A DNA stretch of 64,000 nucleotides from positions 1,550,001-1,614,000 of the forward strand of contig JAGKQI010000103.1 of NCBI GenBank assembly GCA_018806915.1, given 5' to 3'. Below are positions 45,915-56,100 of the stretch, one piece after another. The stretch is from Phytophthora colocasiae. Taxonomy: Eukaryota > Oomycota > Peronosporomycetes > Peronosporales > Peronosporaceae. Each line of letters starts with the position of its first letter. Position 1 is the first letter of the stretch. The position numbers were made by a program, and so were the translations under genes. The notes under the pieces were generated by a model, which ran no database searches, was not told the origin of the DNA, and saw nothing but the letters and a program-made list of their open reading frames with translations.

Positions 45915-46686
45915 ACGGGATATACTTCCGGTTACCTTTCCAAATGCGCAGGTCGTCCTTCCAGGACGCTGGCATAGAGTGGAACAGGTAGACAGACTTT
46001 TGTCCGTCAGTGAGGACCGATTCGGTCGCCTTGGACGCGGCTCGCATCGCGTCTTCGAGGATGAGAAAGAACTCGTTCACGTCGCTCCCTTCCTCGTACT
46101 TGGTTTCCATGAGGAAGTGCAGAATATAGTACGGGTCGCCATGGAACGCGGCACCCTCGTACTTCTTGCAGATGGCTTGGAAGATGTCGTAGGCCGTGGT
46201 GAGGTTCTTGACCAGACGTATGTGCGTGTCATCCATCGTCTTCATCAGGAATGACTTGGTCTGCGCCTCCATGCGGCGGAGGCGGCGGGAAGACAGTGGC
46301 ACGCGCTTTTCCTTAGCCCGACGCTGCGACTTGCGCTGCGAAAACGGGCGTACCGGGGAGGGTGGCTTGGGCTTCACAGTGGTCTTGGCATCGTCATCAC
46401 CGCCGGACGCGTCTTCGCCAGAGCTTGGCTCGTAGTCGACGGCTTGCGAGTCATAATCGGCTGGCGAGGAAACCGTAGGGACGCCGTCGGCAGAGTCGGA
46501 CATCTCGCTGTCGGACGAATCTTCGTCATCGTCGTCACTGCTTAACCCGTCGTAGTCCTTCTTCGTGACGAACCCGAGTAGGTGCTTGCCATCAAGTGAT
46601 GCCGTCACTCGGGCCTTCCACACGTCGTAGTTCCTTGAGCCGGAAAGCCGGGGGAAGTCGTCACTTGAGGCTCGGCTGGGACTCAT
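45832..46686 (-). CDS. copia Gag (UBN2-type)
   Basis: This is a 284-residue Gag starting MSPSRASSDDFPRLSGSRNY, with DVWKARVTASLDGKHLLGFV near the N-terminus and a long acidic Asp/Ser region. The UBN2/Retrotran_gag core follows (TAYDIFQAICKKYEG ... LHFLMETKYEEGSDVNEFFL). The stop at 45832 lies within the overlapping Pol frame, so Pol would need a frameshift or this is a mutation. Confidence 0.88.
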   Translation of the reverse strand: MSPSRASSDDFPRLSGSRNYDVWKARVTASLDGKHLLGFVTKKDYDGLSSDDDDEDSSDSEMSDSADGVPTVSSPADYDSQAVDYEPSSGEDASGGDDDAKTTVKPKPPSPVRPFSQRKSQRRAKEKRVPLSSRRLRRMEAQTKSFLMKTMDDTHIRLVKNLTTAYDIFQAICKKYEGAAFHGDPYYILHFLMETKYEEGSDVNEFFLILEDAMRAASKATESVLTDGQKSVYLFHSMPASWKDDLRIWKGNRKYIPYDELKTSIEDKIRKMEAETRYSGEGYP

Positions 46687-46690
46687 AACC
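46678..46690 (-). promoter_or_regulatory. copia primer-binding site (half tRNA-iMet)
   Basis: Directly inside the 5' LTR the minus strand reads GGTTATGAGTCCC. This is complementary, except for one base, to the anticodon arm of initiator tRNA-Met (GGGCUCAUAACC). Drosophila copia is known to prime from such a cleaved half tRNA. The ATG in this site is also the gag start codon. Confidence 0.6.
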
Positions 46691-46947
46691 TGTTGCTGGG
46701 GTAGACTTTAGCGCTTGGTAGAAGGACGTTGTAGAGATGCTGTAAAAGAAGAAGTAAGATTAATTTGCTTAGAACCGCTGAGGTTCATTAGATTCTAGTG
46801 TCAAGTAGCCAAAGTTCCTGTGTAGAAATTCAGCTACCAGTCATTTACTTTACATGTATTACATATTGGAGTCACAAGTACCGTGTCCCTTCAGTATGAG
46901 ATTGTAGAGGGAACGGTGAGGTTGCTCAGACGAGCCTAACCCCAACA
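46691..46947 (-). repeat. copia 5' LTR
   Basis: 257 bp, right copy, differing from the left LTR by two substitutions. Confidence 0.92.
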
Positions 46948-47275
46948 AAGTGGAACAAGCTGATCAAGTCGGCTTTGAAGAGCGCGGGAAAGGAATTGGA
47001 GATGGATGCTCTTCGTGACCAGGTGGTGAAACAGAGCCAGAACTCGGGAAAGAGCGAGAAGCAGTTCAAGAAAGAGTTCAAGGCCGTCATCAAAGAGAGC
47101 GACAAGTTTACGGTTGTCGAGATTGTGCGTCTAAAGTGAGGCAATACAGACTGATAGACGATGCATATTGGTTGCTAGATACACTAACGATAAGGTTAAA
47201 CCTTACATGTACACGCTTCGTTTTGGAGCAATACATGTACAATGACTCATTGCCAATGAGGAAGCTGGTGGATAT
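46948..47275 (+). pseudogene. LYAR duplicate, piece after copia
   Basis: Starting at the target duplication AAGTG, the sequence matches the last third of the LYAR-like gene (about 19080-19270) and about 135 bp of its 3' flank, with few changes, including a frame ending in FTVVEIVRLK. The N-terminal zinc fingers are absent. Confidence 0.85.
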
Positions 47276-47998
47276 CGCAATCCTGACGCTAAGGCATGCA
47301 AATGCGAAATGAGTCCTTGTGCGCTTGGGGTTTGAACTCGAACAACTTGAGCCTCTTCGTAACCTCCCACGACACCGAATACGGTATGGACTCCTCGAAA
47401 CTAGACGTGAGACATTGGTAATTGCACAGGTCTAAATAAAGTTAATCAACTTTCACCTACCTACTTCTGTCGAGAAGAATGTAGTTCACTTTGAGTATTT
47501 TCAAACGCAAAGCCACCTCCCTCGCCATTGCCAATCTAATATGAGCACTCAAATCCTAACCAGGGCAAAAAAAATCAGCAACTGAGCTGTATGAACGTAG
47601 CCAGAGTGGAATTTACTACTGTTCGAAGTATGGGTGCTGATGCTCATACATGTACTACGTGACGTAGTCTACGTCACGTATAACATGCATGGCATGTAGC
47701 AACTGTAACAAATCTACATACGGAATGGTATTCCTCCTTGTCCTACGCGTGTCCAACACGCAACCTCGCAACCCTGACAAAAACCAACCGAATCCTCCTC
47801 ACTGGACACAGTACATGTAGATACCTTATTACGTACTTGAAGAATGTGCTTGCATCGATCCCTCGAGTAAATTACAAAACATGAGTAATGAATGATTGAT
47901 GAAAGAACGGATTAGATTCACCTGTGAATCATAAGCTGTGATACGGTTTGAGCTTTGCTTTTAAAACCATTCGCCTCGTTCGCTCAGGTGTTGCCCAG
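47276..47998. other. gene-free stretch upstream of small effector
   Basis: No gene is seen. It contains a perfect 12-bp-arm palindrome at 47656-47680 made of ACGT-core (TGACGT) motifs. Confidence 0.6.
47656..47680. promoter_or_regulatory. perfect palindrome with TGACGT cores
   Basis: TACGTGACGTAG, one T, then its exact inverted copy. Two TGACGT (CRE/bZIP-type) cores face each other about 340 bp before the small effector-like gene. Confidence 0.5.
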
Positions 47999-48014
47999 TT
48001 TCATTCTCACATTT
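47999..48014 (+). promoter_or_regulatory. oomycete Inr-like motif, small effector
   Basis: TTTCATTCTCACATTT fits the oomycete initiator pattern (TCATT, pyrimidines, CATTT). It ends 3 bp before the ATG at 48018, so the 5' leader would be very short. Confidence 0.5.
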
Positions 48015-48017
48015 CCA

Positions 48018-48338
48018 ATGCGGCCCCCGTGGATTCTACTGCTGCTATTCAACGCCATTCTTGTCGATGCCGTGGTTCCGAGTGATACCAAAGCTGCACA
48101 ACCCAGTCTATCCGGTTTCAAGACCCTGACACACGACAGAAGTAAACCACATCTTCGAAAAGCTGATGACAGCAACGCAGACGTTGCCGAGGAGAGACTA
48201 ATACTCGTTGGTACGATTCGCGACAAGTTACGTAGTCTAATTGCTCGCATTAAGCAGGCTTATCGCGAATTCAAGGGTGACTTCACGAATGGCTACTATG
48301 ACGACGTGATCCTACTTGGCGCCTTAATGAGACGATAA
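48018..48338 (+). CDS. small RxLR-like secreted protein candidate
   Basis: 106 residues from ATG 48018. Residues 1-18 form a signal peptide (MRPPWILLLLFNAILVDA). A degenerate RxLR site, PHLR, is at 44-47 and AEER at 57-60. The mature part (about 45 residues) is basic and helical (TIRDKLRSLIARIKQAYREF). It shows no similarity to the DD[E/Q]V-repeat effectors. An upstream in-frame ATG at 47955 would hide the signal peptide, so 48018 is preferred. Function is unknown. Confidence 0.6.
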   Translation: MRPPWILLLLFNAILVDAVVPSDTKAAQPSLSGFKTLTHDRSKPHLRKADDSNADVAEERLILVGTIRDKLRSLIARIKQAYREFKGDFTNGYYDDVILLGALMRR

Positions 48339-48640
48339 ACGTAAAACAACTTGAACACTTCTTACTGATGCAGCGTAAAATGTGATACTTAACCAAAAGC
48401 TTTACTCTGAACAAGTGCAGGTTAAAACTTTGTGTTTTTGTGTACTGTACAGTTATGGTTTGTGAGAAATAACAGGCTGTGTGTTGCAGAGAACAAAACG
48501 ACGAAAACAAGTAAACGCCAAAACGTACCCTGGTTACAGTAATGACAGCAATGGAGATCCTTACCTCTAGACGTATCCACCCGTAAGCACAAAATACTAC
48601 AGGTTTGGTTTCTAGGCTACAATGATAACTTCGTTTGTCG

Positions 48641-49330
48641 GCTGACGTCCAAGAATTTGGTACTAGTCTTATGGCAGGCATGAAGGATTCGGGCAAATTT
48701 ACAGAAGGTGTGAAAAAGGCAACACAGGTCAGGTTAGCGACGACCAGGCAGCTAAGTTGGCCAAGATCCTGACAAACTCGGAAAAGGCAAGGGCAGGATT
48801 CCAAGTCACTGACGACGAAATCGCCTTATCATTAAGAAAGCCAACACTGAAGCTGGAGTCGCCGATGACAAAGTGACTACGTATGCAAAAGTTTTCGCTG
48901 CGGCTACTGATGATCAGGTCTTGAACATCGCCAAGATGATGGCTAACCCGAAGAAAGTGCGGCCGCTAAAGTATCGGATGACGAAGTTCTTAAGGTGTCG
49001 AATATGTTCAAGATTGCAACTGGCGGTGCGACGGGTGCGGTGAAGTACACTATTGATGAAGTGGCCAAGCTTTCACAAGCTCTGGCGGGGGGCACGGATA
49101 AACAAGTGGCCAAGGTGGCCAAAATGTTTACAGAAGCGAGGCGATTGGATCCGCTCAATAAGAGGCAAACTACTAAGTTGGCACAGGAGCTCGCCCCGGT
49201 GGCTGCGAAGGACAAGAAGTCGTGGAGCATCCTCAAGAAGGTTATCGTGACCACACTGGGTGTTACCGCTGGTGGAGCACCGAGTGCTCAGCACTCATTT
49301 ACGCGGTGGTCAAGTTGACGTCGAGTCCAG
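48641..49330 (+). pseudogene. RxLR effector pseudogene lacking signal peptide
   Basis: The sequence is a close relative of the gene at 63338. Similarity starts in the upstream region (48400-48640 matches 62920-63130). It then jumps directly to the codons for LSADVQE, so about 325 bp holding the initiator motif, start codon, signal peptide and RxLR are deleted. The repeat modules follow with several small deletions and shifts (around 48735, 48820 and 48960). The KDKKSW and hydrophobic tail part ends near 49330. It cannot be secreted by the normal route. Confidence 0.85.
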
Positions 49331-49994
49331 CTTCCACTGCTTCATCTGTTGCAGCCTTAGATCGATCTGGGACTATGTGCAGCAGCTTCTCACTCTTGTA
49401 GTACATGCATGTTACTTGCTAAGTATGCATTTTCTTTTGAGAAGAGAAAAGGAATATTAAGTTTACTAATGTCTCTATCCAAATAAAGTATGAGGAAGTG
49501 ATGATTGCGAATTGGATTACCGCAACCAGATTATTAGCTGTACATACAGCAAAGTTTTGCATTCATGGTCCATGAATCCGGGATTACTGCTTGTTACTAG
49601 TACCTCAGATATAAAAGAGATTGAAGTTTATTAACTGGTTATTCCTGGTTGCTACATGTACTACTTGGCTTGACTATTGAATTTTCTTATCATCTGGAAA
49701 GTAAGTCCCCGGAGGGCTGTCAAGTGCGTAGCTTTGTGGTGCTTACACCAGTGGACCACCAGGAGGCCCTAATCTTCAGATATTAGGGTCAGGATCAACT
49801 TCAACGATCATCTTACACCGTCAAAACGTTGCTGATTGTCAGAACATGGACGTAGCGTACTTGAACACAAACTTACTGTAGAGACTTACCAAAAATTATA
49901 AAATCCACAATGAATTTGGTCGATAACACGAATGTAAAGTAGTGTAAGTAGTGCAGTAACAAACGCCTCGACCCGAGACTTGTCAATCGATATA
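49331..49994. other. gene-free stretch
   Basis: No gene is seen. Part of it (around 49745-49780, with GTGGACCACCAGGAGG) resembles sequence upstream of effector copy 2 (about 39955-39990), so it belongs to the duplicated effector block. Confidence 0.5.
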
Positions 49995-50170
49995 GTGCAC
50001 GGTTCGGTGAACCGGTTAGGCGGAGAAGCGAACCGGATGTTTCCGAGGAAAGGCGAAACTCACGGCATTCGCGATTTCGCTGGCTGAACAGCAAGTGTTC
50101 CAGCGCAAGGAAGGACACATAGTCCTGGACACATAGTCCACGGAGAAAGGAGCCGGGCTCCCGCGAAAAT
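49995..50170 (+). repeat. split repeat A1
   Basis: 176 bp starting GTGCACGGTTCGG. It contains a 12-bp direct repeat GACACATAGTCC and ends at CGCGAAAAT, immediately before ATGAAC. Confidence 0.92.
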
Positions 50171-50187
50171 ATGAACCCCCAGCGTCG

Positions 50188-52281
50188 GTGTCGCGCGCAG
50201 ACAGTCTGCGTCAGGCTATCGTACGCCTGGAGTGCCCCCACGAGCTGTCGGACGGCTCATGGGACGGGCCCATTTATGTCCGTCTACGCGAGCCACGCCA
50301 TATCACGCCGGATACCGCGTGCGACTTCATCGTGGACGACTCTTCTCGGAGACCTGGCTGGATGTGCGAGCTCATCTTCTACCCGAGCGAATTCGACACA
50401 TGCCCCCCGCGCCCGGCGGGGCTCAACAGATTGGCTGAGACCGATGTGCTTATTCCCTACACGCGCCTGACTCGCCCAGACGAGAACCTACGAGACGAGA
50501 TTATCGAGCGTCCCCTGTTGATGCTATACCGGTTCGTGCGCTTTCACACGTGCTTTGTAGCCGAGGAAGACAGTGGCCCTCGCCATTACGTGGAAGTGCA
50601 GCTGGGCGCCTACGCCCTCGGACAGATTGTTCTTTACCTTACTACACGATCCCTATCATTCCGTACGGCCACCGGGGCCGTGCTCCAACCTGCAAGTCGT
50701 TTCGTATGCTTCGTGGAGATACGGCATAGGGCTACAGAGAGTCCGGTGTACGTATTGATCCCATGTGATGCTGCATGGCAAGCTCGAGTGGAGAGAAACG
50801 AGTTTATGGTCGGCTGGTGTCATGGAGTTCCTATTAACTCCAGACCCAACCAACGTGCGCGACGCTTTCGTTCGCGATGGAAGGAACTAGCGGTGCCGGA
50901 CATTACCGATGCAGAGCTACAGAAACTACTCAAGGACACGTTCGTACCAACAGGATCGGACACTACAGTGGACTTCGGCTCGGAGCCGATTGCTGTGGTG
51001 ACGGAGTTTGGCCGGGCCATTACCATATCACCACTGCAGTATGCTAAGCAGTTCTTGGGACCTCCCAAACCCTCGACACGTATGGACACGGACGTCGGCA
51101 GCGACGAGGAGTCTCCTTCGATGATCTTGGCCACGGGGCTCTCGAAGGGACGGCCTCTTCCTCTGTCGTTTCAGATCATTGAGCTGAGCAACTTTCAGGC
51201 AACTCCACTGGCGCAACCCCGCCCCGAACCGTCGGACGTTTCGAGGGCGGCGATGTCTACTAATCCAGCCGAGCCCGCGACGGCAGCAGGTGTTACACCG
51301 GCGGTTTTGGATGTGCCGGTTCCTACGGCACCGCCCGCGGCAGACGCAGTGCTAACGGCGATCTTGGAACTCACGAAGACTACTCAACAGATGCTTGCTG
51401 TACAGGCGGCGAGTCAACAACTATTGCAGGAACAAGTGCTGCGTCAACGTTCGCCGGCCAAGCCGTCTCAGCCATCACCTCACAGCCCTCAAGGTCTACC
51501 TCATCTTCAGGTGCATACCGACAGTGCACACCGACATCACCGACAGCGGAGCCGCAGCCGTAGCCCGGCCTCCAGCCGTCTATCTCGTGAGAGACGATCA
51601 CGTAGCCGATCACGTTCACGATCACGCGGCCGCAGAACACCATCAGGCCGCCCTCAGCGTGCTGACCACAGCCACACACCGAGGCATGGACGGCCGCCGA
51701 ACCACGGGCTCCATCCGAACGGGGATCCCTCCTACACCAGGTCTAGTGGATATGACGACGGCCGTAGCCGTGCATCCCCCCGTGACGGAGTTGCCACATC
51801 ACATAGCTATTGGGACAGTCCCAGACTCGAGCACGGCCGTAGCCAGAGACAGGAGTCTCCTCGATACTTGGCGCCCTCGTCATCACCTCGACAGGGCCAG
51901 TGGAGATATGACGACCGCATCCAGGAGCGGTTCATCGCGCCGACTGAGTTCCAGACAGGAGGATCGGCATTCCGACCATCCGCAGCGGAAGTAAACGTGC
52001 ATCAGACGGCTCAAGTTGGTCCGAGACCAGCGGCAAAGGGAAACGAGGCGTGGTCAGTATCGGGTCACGAAAGTGACAGCAAAATGTTGTTCGCGGTAAA
52101 CTTTGGAACGCGTCAATTGGATCATTTCCTGCCGCCGGCAGCGGATGCTGGTGGTGGGAGAGCAGTGCAGCACGACCCAGCGACATGGGCTTCGGCAGAT
52201 ACGGGTCCGGTCGAGAGCATCCGTACTATGGAAGATCTACGTGCCACTTTGTACTGTCTTCAAGGGGCAGCTGTTGAATGA
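50188..52281 (+). CDS. Gag-like ORF of the YR retroelement
   Basis: A frame of about 697 codons follows A1. Its first part is a folded-looking, Arg/Pro-containing region (LRQAIVRLECPHELSDGSWD ... CDFIVDDSSRRPGWMCELIF). Then come an Ala/Pro linker and an Arg-Ser region resembling SR proteins (about residues 450-490), a His/Arg/Pro-rich part and a Gag-like end (GTRQLDHFLPPAADAGG). The only ATG near A1 (50171) is in another frame, just before a C5 run, so the true start may need a shift or the run may have slipped. The TGA at 52279 is followed by about 46 further open codons in the same frame. Confidence 0.65.
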   Translation: MSRADSLRQAIVRLECPHELSDGSWDGPIYVRLREPRHITPDTACDFIVDDSSRRPGWMCELIFYPSEFDTCPPRPAGLNRLAETDVLIPYTRLTRPDENLRDEIIERPLLMLYRFVRFHTCFVAEEDSGPRHYVEVQLGAYALGQIVLYLTTRSLSFRTATGAVLQPASRFVCFVEIRHRATESPVYVLIPCDAAWQARVERNEFMVGWCHGVPINSRPNQRARRFRSRWKELAVPDITDAELQKLLKDTFVPTGSDTTVDFGSEPIAVVTEFGRAITISPLQYAKQFLGPPKPSTRMDTDVGSDEESPSMILATGLSKGRPLPLSFQIIELSNFQATPLAQPRPEPSDVSRAAMSTNPAEPATAAGVTPAVLDVPVPTAPPAADAVLTAILELTKTTQQMLAVQAASQQLLQEQVLRQRSPAKPSQPSPHSPQGLPHLQVHTDSAHRHHRQRSRSRSPASSRLSRERRSRSRSRSRSRGRRTPSGRPQRADHSHTPRHGRPPNHGLHPNGDPSYTRSSGYDDGRSRASPRDGVATSHSYWDSPRLEHGRSQRQESPRYLAPSSSPRQGQWRYDDRIQERFIAPTEFQTGGSAFRPSAAEVNVHQTAQVGPRPAAKGNEAWSVSGHESDSKMLFAVNFGTRQLDHFLPPAADAGGGRAVQHDPATWASADTGPVESIRTMEDLRATLYCLQGAAVE

Positions 52282-52586
52282 TATCCGAGAGCCGTAGCCT
52301 CGGTGTTCAACGCGGTACACACGGACTCTTTCGCTGGATTGTATGATGACGCCCCGGACAGTTTGGGGCATGCTGTGATTAACCTGTATTCGCACGTCTT
52401 CGGTGCTGTTCAACGCCATTAACGATGGTCGGCATGGTTCTCTTCTGGAAAGGTTCCTGCAAGCACCCTCACGAGAAGGTGCAGCTCCCTGAGGAGGTGA
52501 CGTCGTACGTCACATCCAGATACGGCGCATTGGTCACCGATCACCCGAACCTACAGCACTGACGCCTCGGAGGTGACAGTCAGGGT

Positions 52587-53130
52587 TTGAAGGCGTCTAC
52601 ATTTTATTCAACATCGACTTTCGACTCTACTTCACCTCGTTTGCCACGTCGCCGACCGCTAGCCCTAGCTCGGTCGGTCTTCCCGGTTCTGTGCACTTAC
52701 ACTACCGCGCCCTTGTGCGCTGCAACAGCCTCGGAAGTTTGCATTCTTGCGTTCGACGGTGGGTTCCGTAGAGCCCATCGACAAGGAGCGTTTGCATGTT
52801 GCGTTTGGACCTCGCCGGGCATTCCGGCGTGGTGGTTGGCCTGCTCAGTCCGTGGGGACTGCACTAACAACGAAATGGAAGCACGCGGGCTTCTTGCTGG
52901 ATTACATTGGCTAGCAACAAACCGTCCTAACGGTTTCGTACGCGTCTTCGGTGATTCAGCTTTGATAATTTCCCTGACACTATCGACATATCGGGCCAAA
53001 TCTGGCCCCTCTAATTCAGTCAATCCGGGAGACATTCCTCCACACGGGCGTGACATTAGCGAATGCAGTGCCGCGGAGATTCAATGTTGCTGCAGACGGT
53101 CTGTGCAACTGGGTCATGGATTTGGATTGG
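52587..53130 (+). CDS. RNase H domain upstream of RT
   Basis: The frame reads ILAFDGGFRRAHRQGAFACC, TNNEMEARGLLAGLHWLATN and VRVFGDSALIISL, the D-E-D blocks of an RNase HI fold. After a frameshift near 53000 it continues as IQSIRETFLHTGVTLANAVP, then RRFNVAADGLCNWVMD with the last catalytic Asp. The VPRRxNxAADxLxNxxMD ending resembles the archaeal/plant-type RNase H seen in some retroelements. It joins the frame of the RT-recombinase polyprotein. Its position before the RT is unusual for DIRS or Ngaro elements. Confidence 0.7.
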
Positions 53131-56100
53131 GACGCTACAACATCGTTCACAGCGGAGTCGACTCAGTGGCCTACCACTGTCGACCCGGCGGACCCAACAT
53201 CACGAGGATGTGAATTTGGCGAATTGCCAGGATTCACCGAATATTATCGGGATCAATGGGTAGCCCGCTGGTCTCTAGTTCTATCGGACTACAACCGGGT
53301 GGTACATATAGTACGACACCGATTTCTTCGTGAACCTCCGTCCCATTCTGACATACAGACGGCGGCGACGTTGCGGTCACCACCTTTGACACGCTCTACG
53401 ACGGCTCGATCAGAGGCATCTCCTTTTGACACAGACGTCAGCAGGGAGTGCGTCATTAACGGGATCACGCGGTGTGTGCCGGCGGACATCTTCCGTACCT
53501 TCAAGGCCCTAGCCTTAACCAACGGCATTCCGTTTTGCGAGAACACATTGTTCATCAAACCAAACGCAGATCGTTTGGAGATCCCTCACACGGACGTGGA
53601 ATTCTTGACCGCAGTGGTTAGCCTACCGAATGTAGGTATTGCAGGAGCCTTACGTATTCTCAGAGGGCAGACCTCAAGGGACCCTCGTCCTAATAAGGCT
53701 CTTCGTCCCAAGTTGTACAGAACACACTTGGCAGATTATCCAGGGTTACAGCGTCTCTGTGCAATTGCAGAACACGGGGTCATACCACATTGGCGGACAG
53801 ACGTGGAACGGATCGGAGTCCGCCCACTACCGGCCAATTACCCAAGCGCTGTAAGCGGAGCAGCGATTGTGAATCACCGTCTCTTGAAGGACTACTACCG
53901 AGGCCGTTGCCTTCTTGCCAACATAGAGATCCTGGCAGCTGATCCAGGATTTCAAGCGAGCGCCTTTGCGCTAGTCCCGAAGAAAGACATTCCCATAACG
54001 GAAGACGGGCGGACAATTCACAATCTAGCGGCCCCCGTAGGGGCATCCGTGAACGAGGCAACCGACACCGAGCTGACACCGGACGCTCGGTGGGAAGCGT
54101 ACTTCCATATTGCCCTGCGAGTTACAGAACTTCGCCGTCGATACCCAGGTTGTCGCATCTTCGCGCTTGGGGCAGATATTGCGGAGGCTTTCCTCCACGT
54201 GCCAGTGCACGAACGGCATGCACCCGCATTCGGGGGCACCCTTCCCCAATCACACGTCGGTATCGTATCTGGATCAGCCGTATTCGGGTGGACAGCTTCT
54301 CCCGGATTCCTTGCCATAATGGGGAAAGCAGTAAGGCACTATCAGCGGGCAGGCACATCGTATGTGCTCGGATTACCAGAACCCATGTGGATATACCAGT
54401 GGGTAGACGACATCGTGCTTATTGAGGTGGACATTGGAGACAGACTCCTGCGCGCGGAGCGCCGTCTTCGAGATGCGGTTAAGTTGGTATTCGGGAATGA
54501 CGGTTGGCACGAGGGCAAGTTCACCACGTGGTCGGAACAGTTCCATGCAGTCGGCATCGACTGGAATATTCCCGAAGCCACCGCTACTCTTCCACATAGG
54601 AAGATTGACAAGGTAAAGCAAACGGTGCAGGACACGCTCAAGCAGCATTTCGTATCACACAAACGATTGGAATCTCTCGTGGGGATCCTCCGACATGTGG
54701 TGACATTCATACCGATTGCAAAAACCTTCATGCAGCGAATCGTATTCGCGCAGCTAGCCTCCAAGAGAGCAGGTAGGAGCGGAACTCCTATGACGACATC
54801 TCTGAGGCTCGATCTGCTCTGGTGGAACAATCTGGTGTTCCAGAACGAGTTTGCAGGGGTTCCTCTGACGATGTTCGGCACCGAACCCCCTGAATCGGAC
54901 GGATGGGTAATTCTACATGACACAGCGACTGTGTTCGTATTCGGTCTTACCCCGAAGCGAGTGCACCGGGTGCATTGCGGGTCACAAGTAACCGAAGCTG
55001 ACTTGTCACGGATACTTCTGGATCTCATGAAACGATGGAAGGTGGCGGCACCGTCCGAGAAGTCGTGGAGCCTACTCCGTTTGTATGTGCGCAATGCATG
55101 GGAGATCAGACTTCTCCGAACAATGTTCAGTCGAGACTCCACAGCGCAGCAACATTTGCGCTCATTGGCATTGGTCCAAGCAGCTCGCAAGTGCATTATC
55201 ACTGTGAACCGAATACTGGCCCGGTCGGCCGAAGCGAGGGCGTGTGACGTTCACAACCCGACTAACATCTCTGACTGTCCTGCAGACAGGTTGGCAGACA
55301 TATCAAGAGAGACAACTCGACTTAAACGAGCGGCTATCAACGAGTCTACACTCGGCACGTACGACAAGAAGTTCCGATACTGGAGGAACTTCTGCAGTGA
55401 GTTCGGATTTCTGGTGTGGATCGACGACCTCCCTCAAGAACGGCAAGCCCGTATCGTCGGTCTCTACGCAGGACTGTGTGACCTCGAAGGACACAATGCC
55501 CAGGGACGAGGAAACAAGTATCAGACATTTGATGGCAAGATGGCGGCAGTCGCCTTCGCCCACCGTAGCGTTCGAAACGCACGACTCAATTACAAGACTC
55601 CGGAATTTGAGCTCATTGCTCAAGGCTATAAGCGCACCCACAGCCAGGTGGAACGGAAGCAGCCAGTCACCACACCCATGCTGCTCGAGATGCATCGGCA
55701 GCTTATGGGGCAGCGGACAGACCTGAATGGAGAGGTCACCGATATCCTATGGGGGTCGATCCTCCTCGGGTTCTTCTTCTTGGATCGCAGCTCGGAGCTG
55801 TGGGGACCAGTGAGCCGTGACTCATCAACCGGCACCGTGCACTGTGTAAAAGCAGAGGATGTAATCATTCGGGACCGCCATGGATCCCAGGTCGGACCGG
55901 GTTCGTCCAGAGGAGTCTCCGTGGATATACATTTCAGATCCCACAAAGGGGACCGAACAAGACAAGGAAGCGTAATACGCCATTATCGATCAGGCCTACC
56001 GGAACTGTGCCCGGTTGCAGCTGCAGAAGCCTGTCTTCAAGCAAGACAACGACTGCAAAGTCGAGGAGAACAGACTGGGCCCTACTTGACGTCGATAGGG

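Larger units (their letters stand above)
40316..46947 (-). mobile_element. young Ty1/copia LTR retrotransposon
   Basis: This 6632-bp element lies on the minus strand with two 257-bp LTRs (TGTTGCTGGGG...ACCCCAACA) that differ at two positions by eye. The 5-bp target duplication AAGTG sits at 40311-40315 and 46948-46952. Gag, protease, integrase, RT and RNase H follow in copia order. An extra antisense gene fills the stretch between Pol and the 3' LTR. It inserted into a duplicated LYAR fragment. Confidence 0.95.

Noticed and set aside
54342..55202. 286-residue minus-strand frame inside the RT-recombinase gene
   Set aside because: Ser/Arg/Cys-rich antisense shadow of a clearly coding frame.
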